A stretch of 64,000 nt of DNA from Bifidobacterium subtile (GCF_000741775.1 NZ_JGZR01000001.1:1-64000); one strand, 5' to 3'. Shown: positions 8,286 through 20,100, numbered from the stretch's first letter. Translations and numbers: made by a program. The notes: generated by a model from the sequence alone, not told the origin.

Positions 8286-9182
8286 TCATGAGCTGAATGG
8301 GCGAGCGCTCTCTCTGAGCGCCGCTAGCTTTCCCAATACATCGGTGCTCGAGTCAGAGACGAATGCGCCAGCAGCCGCCATCAGAGCATTGACACGATCC
8401 ATTACTTGGCTTAGTCCGGCACGGTCTGCATCACCAGATGTTATGTGAGCGTACTCGTATTCCATCCAGGCGAGAATCACAGCAGTCGTGGCTCGCGCAT
8501 CCAATGAATCGTCGCAGTATTCGGCAATCATCTGGTCCAGGTATGTGACGCTTGACACGACGGTGCGCCTGACTTCGTCGACATCGGCATCGAACCTTGC
8601 CTGCCCATTGCGAAGAGCATCATAGGCATCTGCCGCTCTTCCCCACAGTTCGTCGCCCCGAACGCACGGAAATGTCAGCACTCCAGACCTCAGTTGCAAA
8701 CCGGTCGGTGTCACCTCAACCGGTTTGCTACCATTCAGATGGAACAGTGCAAAGTCAGCATTTGCAAAACCCGCATCCGCTGTGGGATATCTGCGCGCGA
8801 ACACGCCGAAGACGATGGCTGTCGCCGGAGTGAGGATGAGGGCGGCCCCCAATATCAATATGAGGATAAACGCCACGACTTTCCTGGCATTATCGGGTAG
8901 TTGCTGCGGGATGCTGTAAAGAACGAGCAGGACGAGGGTCGGGAGGCAATAGCAAATGATCGCTGCAATGAATAATGCCATGGAGATGCGCGACCACCGA
9001 CGCCTGACCATCATGCCGCTGAAGCTCCCAGCAGCGGCATCAATGTCTGGGGCGTATGACTTCGGATATGAGACTTCCCCGATGTAATAGGGTGCGAGCC
9101 AGTCCTCCTCGTCGGCTTGGTACTCCCACGTCACCGGCCAGTTGATGTGATTGTCAGATCTCTCGATTTCGCAATTCTCCAT
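8286..9182 (-). CDS. Hypothetical protein with two membrane helices
   Basis: 298 aa from the ATG at 9182, preceded by AGAGGA (an in-frame ATG at 9218 lacks a site). A hydrophilic acidic N-terminus of about 65 residues is followed by two helices (MALFIAAIICYCLPTLVLLVLY and VVAFILILILGAALILTPATAIVFGVF) and a soluble, mostly alpha-helical C-terminal domain of about 170 residues. No known domain recognised. The C-terminal part (YLDQMIAEYCDDSLDARATTAVILAWMEYEYAHI) looks like a helical bundle. Monocistronic. Confidence 0.65.
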   Translation of the reverse strand: MENCEIERSDNHINWPVTWEYQADEEDWLAPYYIGEVSYPKSYAPDIDAAAGSFSGMMVRRRWSRISMALFIAAIICYCLPTLVLLVLYSIPQQLPDNARKVVAFILILILGAALILTPATAIVFGVFARRYPTADAGFANADFALFHLNGSKPVEVTPTGLQLRSGVLTFPCVRGDELWGRAADAYDALRNGQARFDADVDEVRRTVVSSVTYLDQMIAEYCDDSLDARATTAVILAWMEYEYAHITSGDADRAGLSQVMDRVNALMAAAGAFVSDSSTDVLGKLAALRESARPFSS

Positions 9183-9382
9183 CAAATCCTCTGTTCTCCT
9201 TATGCATGGCCAGATCACGTTAGCTACCTAGGCGAATTAAGACTGCTGATGAAGTCTGACTTCCGTCAAGAAACACAGAATCATGCGGCTTTTGCAGTGC
9301 ATCGTGTGTGCTGCTGCAGCTTTGCCGACGGCATTGAGCGGTTGCGGGTTGAGGGATCCTTGCAGTACGGATGATTAAGACG

Positions 9383-9949
9383 CTAGAGCCTCACTGCGTC
9401 GTGAGTTGCGATATCGCAGATCTGCCCGGGGTAGCGCAAGCCGCTGAAGTACCGGTTGGTGTGCGCCACGATCTGTTCACCTGTGATTGTGACGCCATCC
9501 CATTCAGTGCTGGTCGTGGTATGGGCGTCGCTGACAAGGGTGGTATCGTATCCTTCTGCTGCTGCGCGTTGCACCGTGGTTCGGATGCAGTAGTCCGACT
9601 GCGCCCCTGCGACCACCAGTCTGGTTGCTCCCAAGCCGTCAAGCACGCTTTTCAGATTGGTGCCTGCAAAAGCGTCGCGGTAGGTCTTACGTACTAGTGG
9701 CTCGTCATCGTTTCGGCTCAATGGCGCGGCCAATTCCCAGTCGGAAGTGCCGAGTGCGACACCGTCGTCCTGCACCCATACGATAGCTGTACCATTTTCG
9801 CGTGCCCGGGCGACGAGGTCCGCTGCGCGCGTTAGCACATGGCTGGCGTCAAAGCATTCAGCCATCACGCCACGTTGCAAGTCAATGACCAGTACCACGG
9901 TCCGCGCGCCTATCGTCATTGCGTTGCTTTTCTCTACGAAGGCCCTCAT
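9383..9949 (-). CDS. Isochorismatase-family cysteine hydrolase
   Basis: 188 aa. Catalytic triad layout of the isochorismatase/nicotinamidase superfamily: Asp in [11 protein letters not shown], Lys in VRKTYRDAF, and nucleophile Cys in [18 protein letters not shown]. These enzymes hydrolyse amide, ester or vinyl-ether bonds of small molecules. The active-site Asp-Lys-Cys set is complete, so activity is expected, but the substrate is unknown. Start uncertain: ATG at 9949 or 9919, neither with a strong ribosome site. Confidence 0.85.
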   Translation of the reverse strand: MRAFVEKSNAMTIGARTVVLVIDLQRGVMAECFDASHVLTRAADLVARARENGTAIVWVQDDGVALGTSDWELAAPLSRNDDEPLVRKTYRDAFAGTNLKSVLDGLGATRLVVAGAQSDYCIRTTVQRAAAEGYDTTLVSDAHTTTSTEWDGVTITGEQIVAHTNRYFSGLRYPGQICDIATHDAVRL

Positions 9950-10083
9950 GCCCGGAATGTATCGCGATTGTCAGACCTGGCTGATGCCTGCTCGTCGGGG
10001 TTCGCAGTAACGTCGATGGAATGGTTTTTGCGACACGCCTGAAACTTGACTCTCACGCTGCGTCAGGCGGAAGGCTGAGGTGT

Positions 10084-10335
10084 ATGAGCAATTACTACAA
10101 CGCCTTTGACATGAGTCCAGTCCCTGCGCCCGGCGTGGATGCGGTTGCGCCTGAGTCGTTCCGCGGCATCTATGGGATGCCGATGTTCGTCGCCGTGCCT
10201 GCTCGCGATCTTGCTGCATCGGAACGGTTCTGGCGAGATGGTATGGCAACATGGCTGCGCGAGATCATCGAAGCAAACGCCCTCGTCCACAGTGTGGCCC
10301 ACAGTGTGAATCTCGAAATGGTCACCTGGTCCTAG
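10084..10335 (+). pseudogene. VOC/glyoxalase-family remnant
   Basis: 83 codons. The N-terminus (MSNYYNAFDMSPVPAPG, then GIYGMPMFVAVPARDLAASERFW) matches the start of a vicinal-oxygen-chelate metalloenzyme or antibiotic-binding protein, with the first beta strand and helix of the fold. The sequence then passes into RDGMATWLREIIEANALVHS and ends. A VOC protein needs about 120-150 residues and two such modules, so this is probably an internally deleted copy. No partner gene. Confidence 0.55.
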
Positions 10336-10555
10336 GCGAGATGCCTCTCACTGATTGTCATTCGGCAATAGATGCGGACCAACCCTGAAGTCACCGCAAC
10401 GATGTGGGGCATAGAAGGTATGGACAGAGGAAAGGTCTCTAGCTGTATTCGTCTGCACTCGATTGCACGAGTCTGCCCCATTCCTCGCCAACCGAGGACC
10501 CTTCTGCAACTTGCGAGAGAGCAATCTGATGTTTGCCCACTGGATTATCGGACAG

Positions 10556-10599
10556 TTTATCGGACATTTATCCGACATGTCGGATAAATGTCCGATAAA
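10556..10599. repeat. Perfect 44-bp palindrome after nrdF
   Basis: 22-base arms without mismatch and without a loop, centred on ACATGT and built from the unit TATCGGACATTTATCCGACA. A further half unit (TTATCGGACAG) precedes it. It begins 17 bases beyond the nrdF stop codon, so it may serve as its terminator. No U-tract follows on the nrdF strand, which makes a plain intrinsic terminator less likely than a protein-binding or repeat element. Confidence 0.8.
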
Positions 10600-10615
10600 T
10601 AGTCCCAATAGTGTT

Positions 10616-11692
<1,077 letters not shown>

Positions 11693-11742
11693 TTATGTTT
11701 TTATGCGCTCAACAAGGGCCTCTGCGCTCTGATGCATGCTGA

Positions 11743-11873
11743 GATGAGCGTCTTTAGCGTGAGTGGTGGGAAAGGGAGGCATGTTGTCCGACCGTATGAC
11801 CGGCCGAGCGGCCTTGGAGCGTGTCGGATAATATGCCTCCCTTTCCCACCACGACAATCCCTACACGCTCATC
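11743..11873. repeat. Nested inverted repeat between nrdE and nrdF
   Basis: Perfect 20-base arms GTGGTGGGAAAGGGAGGCAT (11763-11782) and its complement (11833-11852). Outside them are a second perfect 9-base pair GATGAGCGT (11743-11751) and ACGCTCATC (11865-11873), the latter overlapping the nrdE stop. The hairpin could lower nrdF expression relative to nrdE or protect the upstream mRNA. Confidence 0.85.
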
Positions 11874-14064
11874 ACAGCATGCAGCTGACGCAGCCTTGGA
11901 CTTCTGTTCCTTCTAGCGCCTGCTGCCGGATGCGGATGTAGTACAGGGTTTTGATGCCTTTGCGCCATGCGTAGATCTGGGCCTTGTTCAGGTCGCGCGT
12001 GGTGACGGTGTCGGGGAAGAAGAGCGTCAACGACAAGCCTTGGTCGACGTGCTGCGTGGCTTCGGCGTAGGTGTCGACGATGGGCTTCCAGCCGATTTCG
12101 TAGGCGTCCTTGAAGTACTCGAGGTTGTCGTTGGTCATGTACGGCGCGGGGTAGTAGACGCGCCCGATCTTGCCTTCCTTGCGAATCTCGATCTTCGAGG
12201 CGATCGGGTGAATCGAGCTCGTGGAATGGTTGATGTACGAGATCGAGCCGGTCGGCGGCACGGCCTGCAGATTCTGGTTGTAGATGCCGTCGCGCAGGAT
12301 CGCGTCGCGCAGCTCCTCCCAGTCCTGCACGGTCGGGATGTGCACCTCGAAGCGTTCGAAGAGCTCCTTGACGCGCTGGGTGCGCGGTTCGAGGGAGCGG
12401 CGGCCGTCCGTGTACTTGTCGAAGTAGTTGCCTTGGCCTGCCGGCTTCGCGTAATCGCTGGTCGGGAAGCTCTTGAAGGCGTGGCCGCGTTCGACGGCGA
12501 GCTCGTGCGAGGTCTTGTAGGCGTTGAACGCCACCGTCATGAAGTACATGTCGGTGAAGTCCAGGCCTTCTTCGGAGCCGTAATGAATGTGCTCGCGGGC
12601 GAGGAAGCCGTGCAGGTTCATCTCGCCCAGGCCGATGGCGTGGCCTTCGTCGTTGCCGCGCCTGATTGAAGGCACGCTGTTCATCTGCGTGTGCTCGGAA
12701 ACGGCGTTCAGCGCGCGGATGGCGGTCGAAACGGTGCCGGTCAGGCCGCCGTCCATCGCCTTGGCGATGTTGAGCGAGCCGAGGTTGCACGAGATGTCGC
12801 GGCCGACGTGGGCGTACGTGAGGTCTTCGTTCAGCACGCTGGGCTCCTGGACCTGCAGGATTTCGGAGCATAGGTTGCTCATCGTGATGCGGCCTTCGAT
12901 GGGGTTGGCGCGGTTCACGGTGTCCTCGAAGAGGATGTAGGGGTAGCCGGATTCGAACTGGATTTCGGCGATGGTCATGAAGAATTCGCGCGCGTCGATG
13001 TAGGTCTTGCGGATGCGGTCGTCGGCCACCATCTCGTCGTAATGCTCGGTCACGGAGATGTCGGCGAAGGGCTTGCCGTAGACGCGCTCAACGTCGTAGG
13101 GGCTGAACAGGGCCATCGGGGCCTTGCGCTTGGCCAGCTCGAAGGTGATGTCGGGGATGACGACGCCCAGCGACAGCGATTTGATGCGGATCTTCTCGTC
13201 GGCGTTCTCGCGCTTGGTGTCGAGGAAGCGCAGAATATCAGGGTGATGCGCGTTGAGGTACACCGCGCCGGCGCCCTGGCGCGCGCCCAGCTGGTTGGCG
13301 TAGGAGAAGGAGTCTTCGAGCAGCTTCATCACCGGGATGACGCCGCTGGACTGGTTTTCGATGTGCTTAATCGGCGCGCCGAGCTCTCGCAGGTTGCTCA
13401 GCAGCAGCGCCACGCCGCCGCCGCGCTTGGAGAGCTGCAGTGCCGCGTTGATGCCGCGCGAGATGGATTCCATATTGTCTTCGATGCGCACGAGGAAGCA
13501 GCTGACCGGCTCGCCGCGCTGCGCCTTGCCGAGGTTCAGGAAGGTCGGCGTGGCGGGCTGGAAGCGGCCGGAGATGATCTCATCGGCGTACTTGACGGCG
13601 AGGTTTTCGTCGCCGGAGGCCAGTTCCAGGGCCACTGCGGCGGAGCGCTGCGGGAAGTCCTCAAGGTACTGCTTGCCGTCGAAGCTTTTGAGCGCGTAGG
13701 ACGTGTAGAACTTGAACGCGCCGAGGAAGGTGTCGAATTCGAAACCTTCGGACTCGATGTGCTCGTAGAACGAGTCCAGGAATTCCGGGCTGTACTGGTC
13801 GAAAACAGCCTTGTCGTAGTACTGGTTGTCGATGAGATAGGCGAGCCGCTCGGCGGTGGAGCCGAACTTCACGGTGTTCTCGGCGACATGGCCGGTCATG
13901 TAAACGCGCTCGGCCTGCTTGTCCTTGTCGAACTGGATGTTGCCGTTCGCGTCGTACAGGTTGAGCATGGCGTTGAGCGAGTGGAAGTCGTGCGCGGGAT
14001 CGTATTGGTCCGCGGTGTCGCTGGTGTTGTCCATGACCAGCGCGGTGCTGTCGGTGATTGCCAT
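11872..14064 (-). CDS. nrdE: Class Ib ribonucleotide reductase alpha subunit NrdE
   Basis: 730 aa, the usual length for NrdE. It is the catalytic subunit, reducing NDPs to dNDPs. Visible are the glycyl/cysteine barrel segments ([15 protein letters not shown] with a catalytic Cys, [23 protein letters not shown]), [19 protein letters not shown] and the redox-active C-terminal pair in VQGCVSCML, which is re-reduced by NrdH. GGAGGA precedes the ATG. It follows nrdI after 322 bases and precedes nrdF. No N-terminal ATP-cone is seen, as expected for class Ib. Confidence 0.97.
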   Translation of the reverse strand: MAITDSTALVMDNTSDTADQYDPAHDFHSLNAMLNLYDANGNIQFDKDKQAERVYMTGHVAENTVKFGSTAERLAYLIDNQYYDKAVFDQYSPEFLDSFYEHIESEGFEFDTFLGAFKFYTSYALKSFDGKQYLEDFPQRSAAVALELASGDENLAVKYADEIISGRFQPATPTFLNLGKAQRGEPVSCFLVRIEDNMESISRGINAALQLSKRGGGVALLLSNLRELGAPIKHIENQSSGVIPVMKLLEDSFSYANQLGARQGAGAVYLNAHHPDILRFLDTKRENADEKIRIKSLSLGVVIPDITFELAKRKAPMALFSPYDVERVYGKPFADISVTEHYDEMVADDRIRKTYIDAREFFMTIAEIQFESGYPYILFEDTVNRANPIEGRITMSNLCSEILQVQEPSVLNEDLTYAHVGRDISCNLGSLNIAKAMDGGLTGTVSTAIRALNAVSEHTQMNSVPSIRRGNDEGHAIGLGEMNLHGFLAREHIHYGSEEGLDFTDMYFMTVAFNAYKTSHELAVERGHAFKSFPTSDYAKPAGQGNYFDKYTDGRRSLEPRTQRVKELFERFEVHIPTVQDWEELRDAILRDGIYNQNLQAVPPTGSISYINHSTSSIHPIASKIEIRKEGKIGRVYYPAPYMTNDNLEYFKDAYEIGWKPIVDTYAEATQHVDQGLSLTLFFPDTVTTRDLNKAQIYAWRKGIKTLYYIRIRQQALEGTEVQGCVSCML

Positions 14065-14386
14065 GAGGCTGTCCTCCGGTGTGGTGTGGTGGATGTAGTG
14101 CGTGTTATGTATGTGATGAGGTGTGACTGTGGTGTTATCGTATGGCGCTTGCGGCGATATGCGTTGGGAGAAATGGGGTCGCGGCGGTTTTCAGCTATTG
14201 TCTGCGGGCCATGGATTCTGCATGGCATCCGCAGTCCTGCACGTTCTGCGAAAACGGTTTAAATACGGTCTGTGTACGCTCTACATCTCTATATATAAGG
14301 ACTTCGCCAGTCCGCATTCAGTTGTATCGGCCAACCAGTCTCATCGGTCCCATTGGGGCCTATAAGCCGAAACGGCTCTCAGAGCC
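14065..14386. other. nrdI-nrdE intergenic region
   Basis: 322 bases without a gene. An AT-rich block with CTATATATAAGG near 14289-14300 only weakly resembles an NrdR half site, so an nrdE promoter here is possible but not established. The gap separates nrdHI from nrdE, which are normally contiguous. Confidence 0.4.
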
Positions 14387-14887
14387 TCAGACGGTCGCTG
14401 CTACCGGCTCTCGCGCCTTCGTGTAGAAATCGAGCAATCCTTGGCGCACTGCCGTCCGATCTTCCGGGGTGCCCATGAGCTCGAAGCGATACATGAACGG
14501 CACCTTGCACTTCGCCGAGATGATGTCGCCGGCGATGCAGTAGGCCTCGCCGAAGTTGGAGTTGCCCGAGGCGATGACCCCGCGGATGTACTGCCGATTA
14601 TCTGGATTGTTGAGAAACTGCTTGACTTGGGTCGGCACGGCCTTGTGGGCGCTTCCGCCGCCATAGGTCGGCACGATGAGGACGTAGGGTTCGCGCACGT
14701 TGAGCGCTGGGTCCTTGGGGCGCAGAGGGATGCGGTAGACGTTGATGCCCTCGTCTTGAAAATCACAGTTGTCGACGAAACGCGCGGTGTTCTCCGAAGC
14801 GGAAGAGAAGAAGACGACCGCTCCGATCGCCGCTCCTTCCGCCTTGTACAACGGCTCGCTCAGTGCGTCGGTCTGCGATTCGCTCAT
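14387..14887 (-). CDS. nrdI: Class Ib RNR flavodoxin-like activator NrdI
   Basis: 166 aa from the ATG at 14887. The start codon overlaps the nrdH stop as ATGA, so the frame extended upstream is not used. NrdI is a small flavodoxin that supplies the oxidant for the Mn(III)2-tyrosyl cofactor of NrdF. Signature parts: [17 protein letters not shown] (phosphate loop for FMN), [14 protein letters not shown], and [19 protein letters not shown] around the flavin. Translationally coupled to nrdH. Confidence 0.95.
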   Translation of the reverse strand: MSESQTDALSEPLYKAEGAAIGAVVFFSSASENTARFVDNCDFQDEGINVYRIPLRPKDPALNVREPYVLIVPTYGGGSAHKAVPTQVKQFLNNPDNRQYIRGVIASGNSNFGEAYCIAGDIISAKCKVPFMYRFELMGTPEDRTAVRQGLLDFYTKAREPVAATV

Positions 14888-15138
14888 GCCAGTACACTCA
14901 TTGAAGGAACACTGGTCTTGGTGAGCTGCTTGATGAGGTCGGGGCGGTATCCGCTCCACGAGGCGTCGGGGGTGATGACGATCGGGGCCTGACGGAAGCC
15001 GGCCTGCTGCAGCTGCTCAAGCGTGGAGGGGTTCTCGGCCAGATCGACGACCTCGAAGTCGATGCCCTGCTTGGTGAGCTGGCGCTTGGTGGCCTCGCAC
15101 TGCGGGCAGCGATACTTGGTGAAGACGGTGACGGTCAT
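14884..15138 (-). CDS. nrdH: Glutaredoxin-like electron donor NrdH
   Basis: 84 aa. CPQC redox motif at residues 11-14 ([16 protein letters not shown]), followed by [11 protein letters not shown] and the cis-Pro loop APIVI. It ends in [11 protein letters not shown], the WSGFRPD-like signature of NrdH, which takes electrons from thioredoxin reductase rather than glutathione. It is the first gene of the nrd cluster, with GGAGG before its ATG and two NrdR boxes upstream. Confidence 0.96.
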   Translation of the reverse strand: MTVTVFTKYRCPQCEATKRQLTKQGIDFEVVDLAENPSTLEQLQQAGFRQAPIVITPDASWSGYRPDLIKQLTKTSVPSMSVLA

Positions 15139-15209
15139 GGCTTTCCTCCGGTTGACTGATGTAAGTGTGTCTGGGTAGATAGATTACATGGATGTGATTT
15201 AGAAATAAA

Positions 15210-15255
15210 CACCATGTCTAGTGGCGTGTCGGGGTATCGGCCACTAGATATAGTG
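15210..15255 (-). promoter_or_regulatory. Pair of NrdR boxes upstream of nrdH
   Basis: On the gene strand, CACTATATCTAGTG (15255-15242) and CACTAGACATGGTG (15223-15210) both fit the NrdR consensus acaCwAtATaTwGtgt. Their start-to-start distance of 32 bases is about three helix turns, the spacing NrdR needs. They lie 72-117 bases before the nrdH ATG. Confidence 0.85.
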
Positions 15256-15384
15256 CTTCACACTCTCGGATGCCTACAGCGGCAAGAGATTTCGGGCATA
15301 CGGTCTGCTCGCCCATAAATGTGTAAATGTTGCATTAATCACATTGATGTAATTCGGCTGACGATTTCGGCCACCGTGGGGTGA

Positions 15385-15595
15385 TGATGAGGTAGCGGCA
15401 AAAGCGCTAACGGTGCCCTGACACTACAAAACGGTCTATAGGGCTTGGTTATCGTCCGGATTGTAGCGGTGGCCTTGAGTTAGCGCTACAAAACTGCCGC
15501 TAACGAGGGCTTATCGTCCGGATTGTAGCGATAGCCCCAAGTGAGCGCTACAAAACGGACGCTAACGGGCGGTGAGCGTCCGCGCTGCAGTGTCA
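15385..15595. repeat. Tandem imperfect repeat with inverted halves
   Basis: Two units of about 62 bases, each containing TTATCGTCCGGATTGTAGCG, then a variable part, then AGCGCTACAAAAC and CGCTAACG. Within each unit GTAGCG and CGCTAC can pair. The left flank GCGCTAACG..CCCTGAC..CTACAAAACG resembles the arms of the inverted repeat at 33434-33543, so the two loci look related. No gene in 15256-15672. Confidence 0.75.
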
Positions 15596-15672
15596 GCATG
15601 GGCGATGCTTTTGATGCTTCCGATGCCGACTGTGCCATGGAAACCTGCGGATGTCCGTGGACGGCACATCGG

Positions 15673-16362
15673 TCAGCGCTCGTTACGGTTGACCCCGCGC
15701 CCGCCCTTGCTGCCGCTCTCCCCGCCGTCTTCGCGCATGGACTGGGCCACGGCTCGTGCGGCCTGCTCGACCTGGGCGATGATGGCCCGAGCCTGATCGT
15801 CGTCGTGCGCGGACTCAAGCAGCCGCATGCCGCTGGACACCAGGCCTCTGGTGATGGTGGCCCCGACGCGGGGTGAGTGCGGGCACAGCTGTCGCCAGGC
15901 GCGGGCGACCGGCATGGCGATCGTGGCGTGGAAATCCGGCTTGTCGTCAGATCCGTCATGGTTGACATCAGGCTTGGTGTCCGGCTTGGGCTTACGCGCC
16001 GCGGCGCTGCTAGTCGGATGCAATTTCATCATCCAGCCGTGGCCGTGGATTGAGGTCTGCTCAAGATTGATGCGTACCCAGATGGCGATGGTCTCAACCG
16101 GGTCGTTCACGCCGGCCAGCCCATCCTCGAGCGCCTTGCGCCAGCCGGGCAGATGGCGCTGCAGCAGCTTGTGGCGCAGATCGTCCATATTATCGACATA
16201 GCGGTAGATGGAGTTGCGTGCGATCCCCGCGCCTTGGCTCACCGCAGCGGGGGTGAGCGCGTCGTTGCCCTGGGTTTTCACGATGTGCTCCGCGCAGTCG
16301 AGCAGGGCGTTCATCGTGTTGCGACGGTGCTCTTCGAGGTTCGCTTCGCTGATACGTGGCAT
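15673..16362 (-). CDS. TetR-family transcriptional regulator
   Basis: 229 aa from the ATG at 16362 (MPRISEANLEEHRRNTM), preceded by AAGGA. The frame runs on upstream for 134 codons but into repeat-like sequence. N-terminal helix-turn-helix: ALLDCAEHIVKTQGNDALTPAAVSQGAGIARNSIYRYVDNMDDL. The effector domain holds a His-rich central segment and an inserted Lys/Pro/Asp-rich stretch (RKPKPDTKPDVNHDGSDDKPD), which reads like the low-complexity inserts seen elsewhere in this window. Target and ligand unknown. Confidence 0.85.
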   Translation of the reverse strand: MPRISEANLEEHRRNTMNALLDCAEHIVKTQGNDALTPAAVSQGAGIARNSIYRYVDNMDDLRHKLLQRHLPGWRKALEDGLAGVNDPVETIAIWVRINLEQTSIHGHGWMMKLHPTSSAAARKPKPDTKPDVNHDGSDDKPDFHATIAMPVARAWRQLCPHSPRVGATITRGLVSSGMRLLESAHDDDQARAIIAQVEQAARAVAQSMREDGGESGSKGGRGVNRNER

Positions 16363-16767
16363 CGCATTCCGGTCCTTGTGCTTCGAGTCGTGTGTGAACT
16401 TGTGTGAAAATTCTGGTGGCTGTTCAATTCTGGCCAACTGGCTGCTGATATCGCACGCAGCCTTGGCTGGTTCGCCAAGTGCGCCAAGCGTGGCAACACA
16501 ACCGAGCGGATGCGCCGCACCCTCGCCTGCGCGGATTCGTTGTATATTGTACCGCTGCATTCCTGAGCTGCCGCGTCTCCGGCCGTTGTGCTTGCGCCAT
16601 GTCGGATCATTGCGGATGAAGAGCCGATATATACATGTATGCGGCATAACGCTGGCTGCGAAGCGAGTCGTTGGGGATTGAGCCTCAGAATCTCCGTGCC
16701 CGAGGTTCTTTGCGTCATTTGCGAACTCTGCGTGCTGGAACGAGTGAATATTGTCGTGTTGCATGTG

Positions 16768-16971
16768 TATCTGCGTTATCTGTGGCGTTAACTGGGTGCT
16801 GCAGGGGTCTATCTGCGTTGTGTGAGGCGCTATTTTTCGGAAGGTCGAGTATCAGGCGGCTACAAACCGCCATTTTCAGCCGTCAATACTCGAGGTACCA
16901 AGGAATTAGCGCCTCACACAACGCAGATAGACCTCCGCAGGGGTGAATTAACGCTACAGATAACGCAGATA
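16768..16971. repeat. Nested palindromic element, copy 2
   Basis: Sense arms 16768-16790 and 16808-16833; core 16834-16906 with outer stem TCGAGTAT/ATACTCGA and inner hairpin GGCGG/CCGCC; antisense arms 16907-16932 and 16949-16971. It is the cleanest of the six copies and lies between the TetR and P-type ATPase genes. The remainder of 16363-17143 shows no gene. Confidence 0.9.
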
Positions 16972-17143
16972 GCCGGTTTTTGACCAGCGCAAGCTTTGTT
17001 GCAACGATGGTAAGGCGCGAATTTTCCGCAAGCCATTGTTCTCTGTAGAGAATATGCGCGGCGAAACCGGCGGGCGGCGACTACCATATTTCGGTAAGGG
17101 GCGTCGGCGATGTGGGGGCGCTCGCAAGGAAAGGTGTGCCAGG

Positions 17144-20100
17144 ATGAGAACGCTTACCGCAAGGGCTTCCGGCTATTCGATGGATGAGATCAGCGCGCTG
17201 GATGCCGAGGATGTGTATCGGGCGCTGAAAACGAGCGAGGACGGTCTGTCGCAGTCGCAGGCGGAGATTCTGCTCGCCAGCCACGGCAAGAACGTGATCG
17301 AAGAAGAGGAGAAGACGCCGGTCATATTTGTCTTTCTGCGCTGTTTCACGCACTTGATGGCGCTGCTGCTGTGGGCCGCGGGGGCGGTCGCGTTTCTGGC
17401 GAATATGCGCGAGCTGGGAATCGCCGTGTGGATGGTCAACATCATCAACGGCGTGTTCAGTTTCTGGCAGGAGTACAAGGCGGGCAAGGCGGCGGAGGCG
17501 CTGCGCAAGATGCTGCCGCAGTATGCCACGGTGATTCGCGAGGGGCAGGAATGCAAGGTGCCGGCCGAGGAGCTGGTGCCCGGCGACGTGTTCGTGCTCG
17601 AAGAGGGCGATAGCATTTCCGCCGATGCCCGGCTTGTGCAGTGCAGCGACTTGCAGGTGAATCAGTCCACGCTCAACGGCGAATCGACGCCGGTGCGCAA
17701 GAGCGCCGAGGCGATTGACGCGGATGGCGCAGCGGGCCAGCCTGCCGCGCAGATTCCCAATCTCGTGTTCGCCGGTACTTCGGTCGTGCGGGGCAATGCG
17801 CGCGCGGTGGTCGTGTACACCGGTATGAACACGAAATTCGGCACCATCGCGCGGCTCACGCAGAATGTCGAGGACACGGGCAGCCCGCTGCAGCACGAGC
17901 TCAACCGGCTGACCCGGCAGATCACGATTCTGGCCATGTGCATTGGAGCCGTGTTCTTCACGCTTGATGTGGTGTTCGTCCACAGTCAGCTCGCCGTGGC
18001 ATTCATCTTCGCGCTCGGCATGATGGTGGCGTTCATCCCCGAAGGGCTGCTGCCGACGGTCACGCTGGCGCTCGCGATGGCCGTGCAGCGCATGAGCAAG
18101 CGCAATGCGCTCGTCAAGAAGCTGTCGAGTGTGGAATCGCTCGGCTCCACGTCGGTCATCTGCACCGACAAGACCGGCACGCTGACGCAGAACGAGATGA
18201 CGGTCGAATACCTGTGGACGCCCGACCGGGAATATCAGGTGACCGGAGGCGGGTACGCGCCGCAAGGCGAGATCCGCAGCGAAGGCCGCCGCTGGTTGGC
18301 CGCTGATGACGAGGGCCTGCGCCGACTCGTGACTGCTGCGGCATTGTGCAACGATGCGCGGCTGGGGCCTGCTGCGGTGCCGGTTGCAGATGGTGTGGAG
18401 GCGGCGGGCAATAGTGCGGATTCGACGAGCAGCAGAAAAGGTGACGTCGACGATAACGCCGACAGCAGAGACGATGGCGATGACGGTAACACAGGCAGGA
18501 GTGTCGGCGTCGGAGATGACGGCAATAAGTCCGATGAGATGAATGGCAATGCTGGTCATAACGTCAACGCCACTGATGCTCATACCAACGTTGACAATGG
18601 TGGCGAGGATAGCAAAATTGAAACCGTCAAGGTCGCCGGCGCCGTCGATGCTGCTGCTGCTGCTGTAGCTGGCAATATCGGTGATGATGACGGTGATACT
18701 AATGAGGACGGCGATGGAACTGCCGAAGCCGATGACAATGGCAATGGTGTTCAAGGGGGCGCCGCCAATACTGGTCCTGCCGAAGGCAAAACAGATAATG
18801 AATCTGCCGTTTCTACCGCCCGCAGGCAGGTCTACGGCGATCCGACTGAAGCCTGTTTGCTGGTGGCGTGCGAGAAGGCGGGTCTGAGCCCCGAGCGCGA
18901 GGCGAAGCGGATGCCGCGCAAGCACGAGCTACCCTTTGATCCGCAGCGCAAACGCATGACTGTCATCTGCGCAGACGCCGATACCGATGCCAGGGGTGAT
19001 GGCGGCGATGGTGCAGGGCTGATCGCGTTCACCAAGGGCGCGCCGAATGAGATCGTTGCGCTCGCCACCCGCGTGCGCATTGGCGGCAAGGATGTCGCGA
19101 TGAGCGACGAGCAGCGCACCGCGATCATGGCCGCGAACGACGCCTACGCCGACCGAGGGCTGCGCGTGCTGGCAGTGGCCTGCCGCGCGGTGAGCGAGCA
19201 GGAGATGGATGACAATAACAGAGACAGCGGCAACAGCAACAAGAAAAGAGGCACAGGCGACGGTGTCAGTGTCAGCAACGACGGCAACAGCAACAAGATA
19301 TGTGCCGCTGATGCCGCTGACCTCACTGGTATCGGCAGCAGCGGCACCGTAAAAACCGGTGATAAGGGCGACGGTGCCGAAACCAAAAACGCTGGCAAGA
19401 GCGATGCTGCCAATGCCTTAGGTACCAATGCCTCCGTCGCCGCCGATGACGCAGGCATCGCCGCACTCTGCACGCCCGAACGCATCGAACGCGACCTGAC
19501 CTTCCTGGGCCTCGAAGTCATGGTGGACCCGCCGCGCCCCGAAGTCGCGCAGGCCGTGCAGACCTGCCATCGCGCGGGAATCCGCATCATCATGATCACC
19601 GGCGACTACGGGCGCACCGCTTTGGCGATCGCCCGCCGCATCGGCATCGTGCGCGACAAGCATGCCCGCGTCGTCTCCGGCACCGAGCTTGAAGCGATGA
19701 GCGATGACGAACTCACAGCAGCACTGCGCGGGGAGATCATCTTCGCGCGCATGGCCCCGGAGCAGAAGCTGCGCATCGTCGGCTGCCTGCAGGATATGGG
19801 CGATATCGTGGCCGTCACAGGCGATGGCGTCAACGACGCGCCCGCGCTCAAGAAGGCCGATGTCGGCGTGGCGATGGGCATCACCGGCACCGATGTGGCG
19901 AAGGAGGCGGCGGATATCATCTTGACCGACGACAACTTTGCCTCGATCGTCGATGCCATCGAGGAAGGCCGTGCGGTGTATGCGAATATCCGGCGCTTCC
20001 TGCTCTATATTCTCAACTCGAACGTGCCCGAAGCCGTGCCGAGCGCGGTCTACCTGTTCTCCGGCGGCCTCGTGCCGCTGCCGATGACGACGATGCAGAT

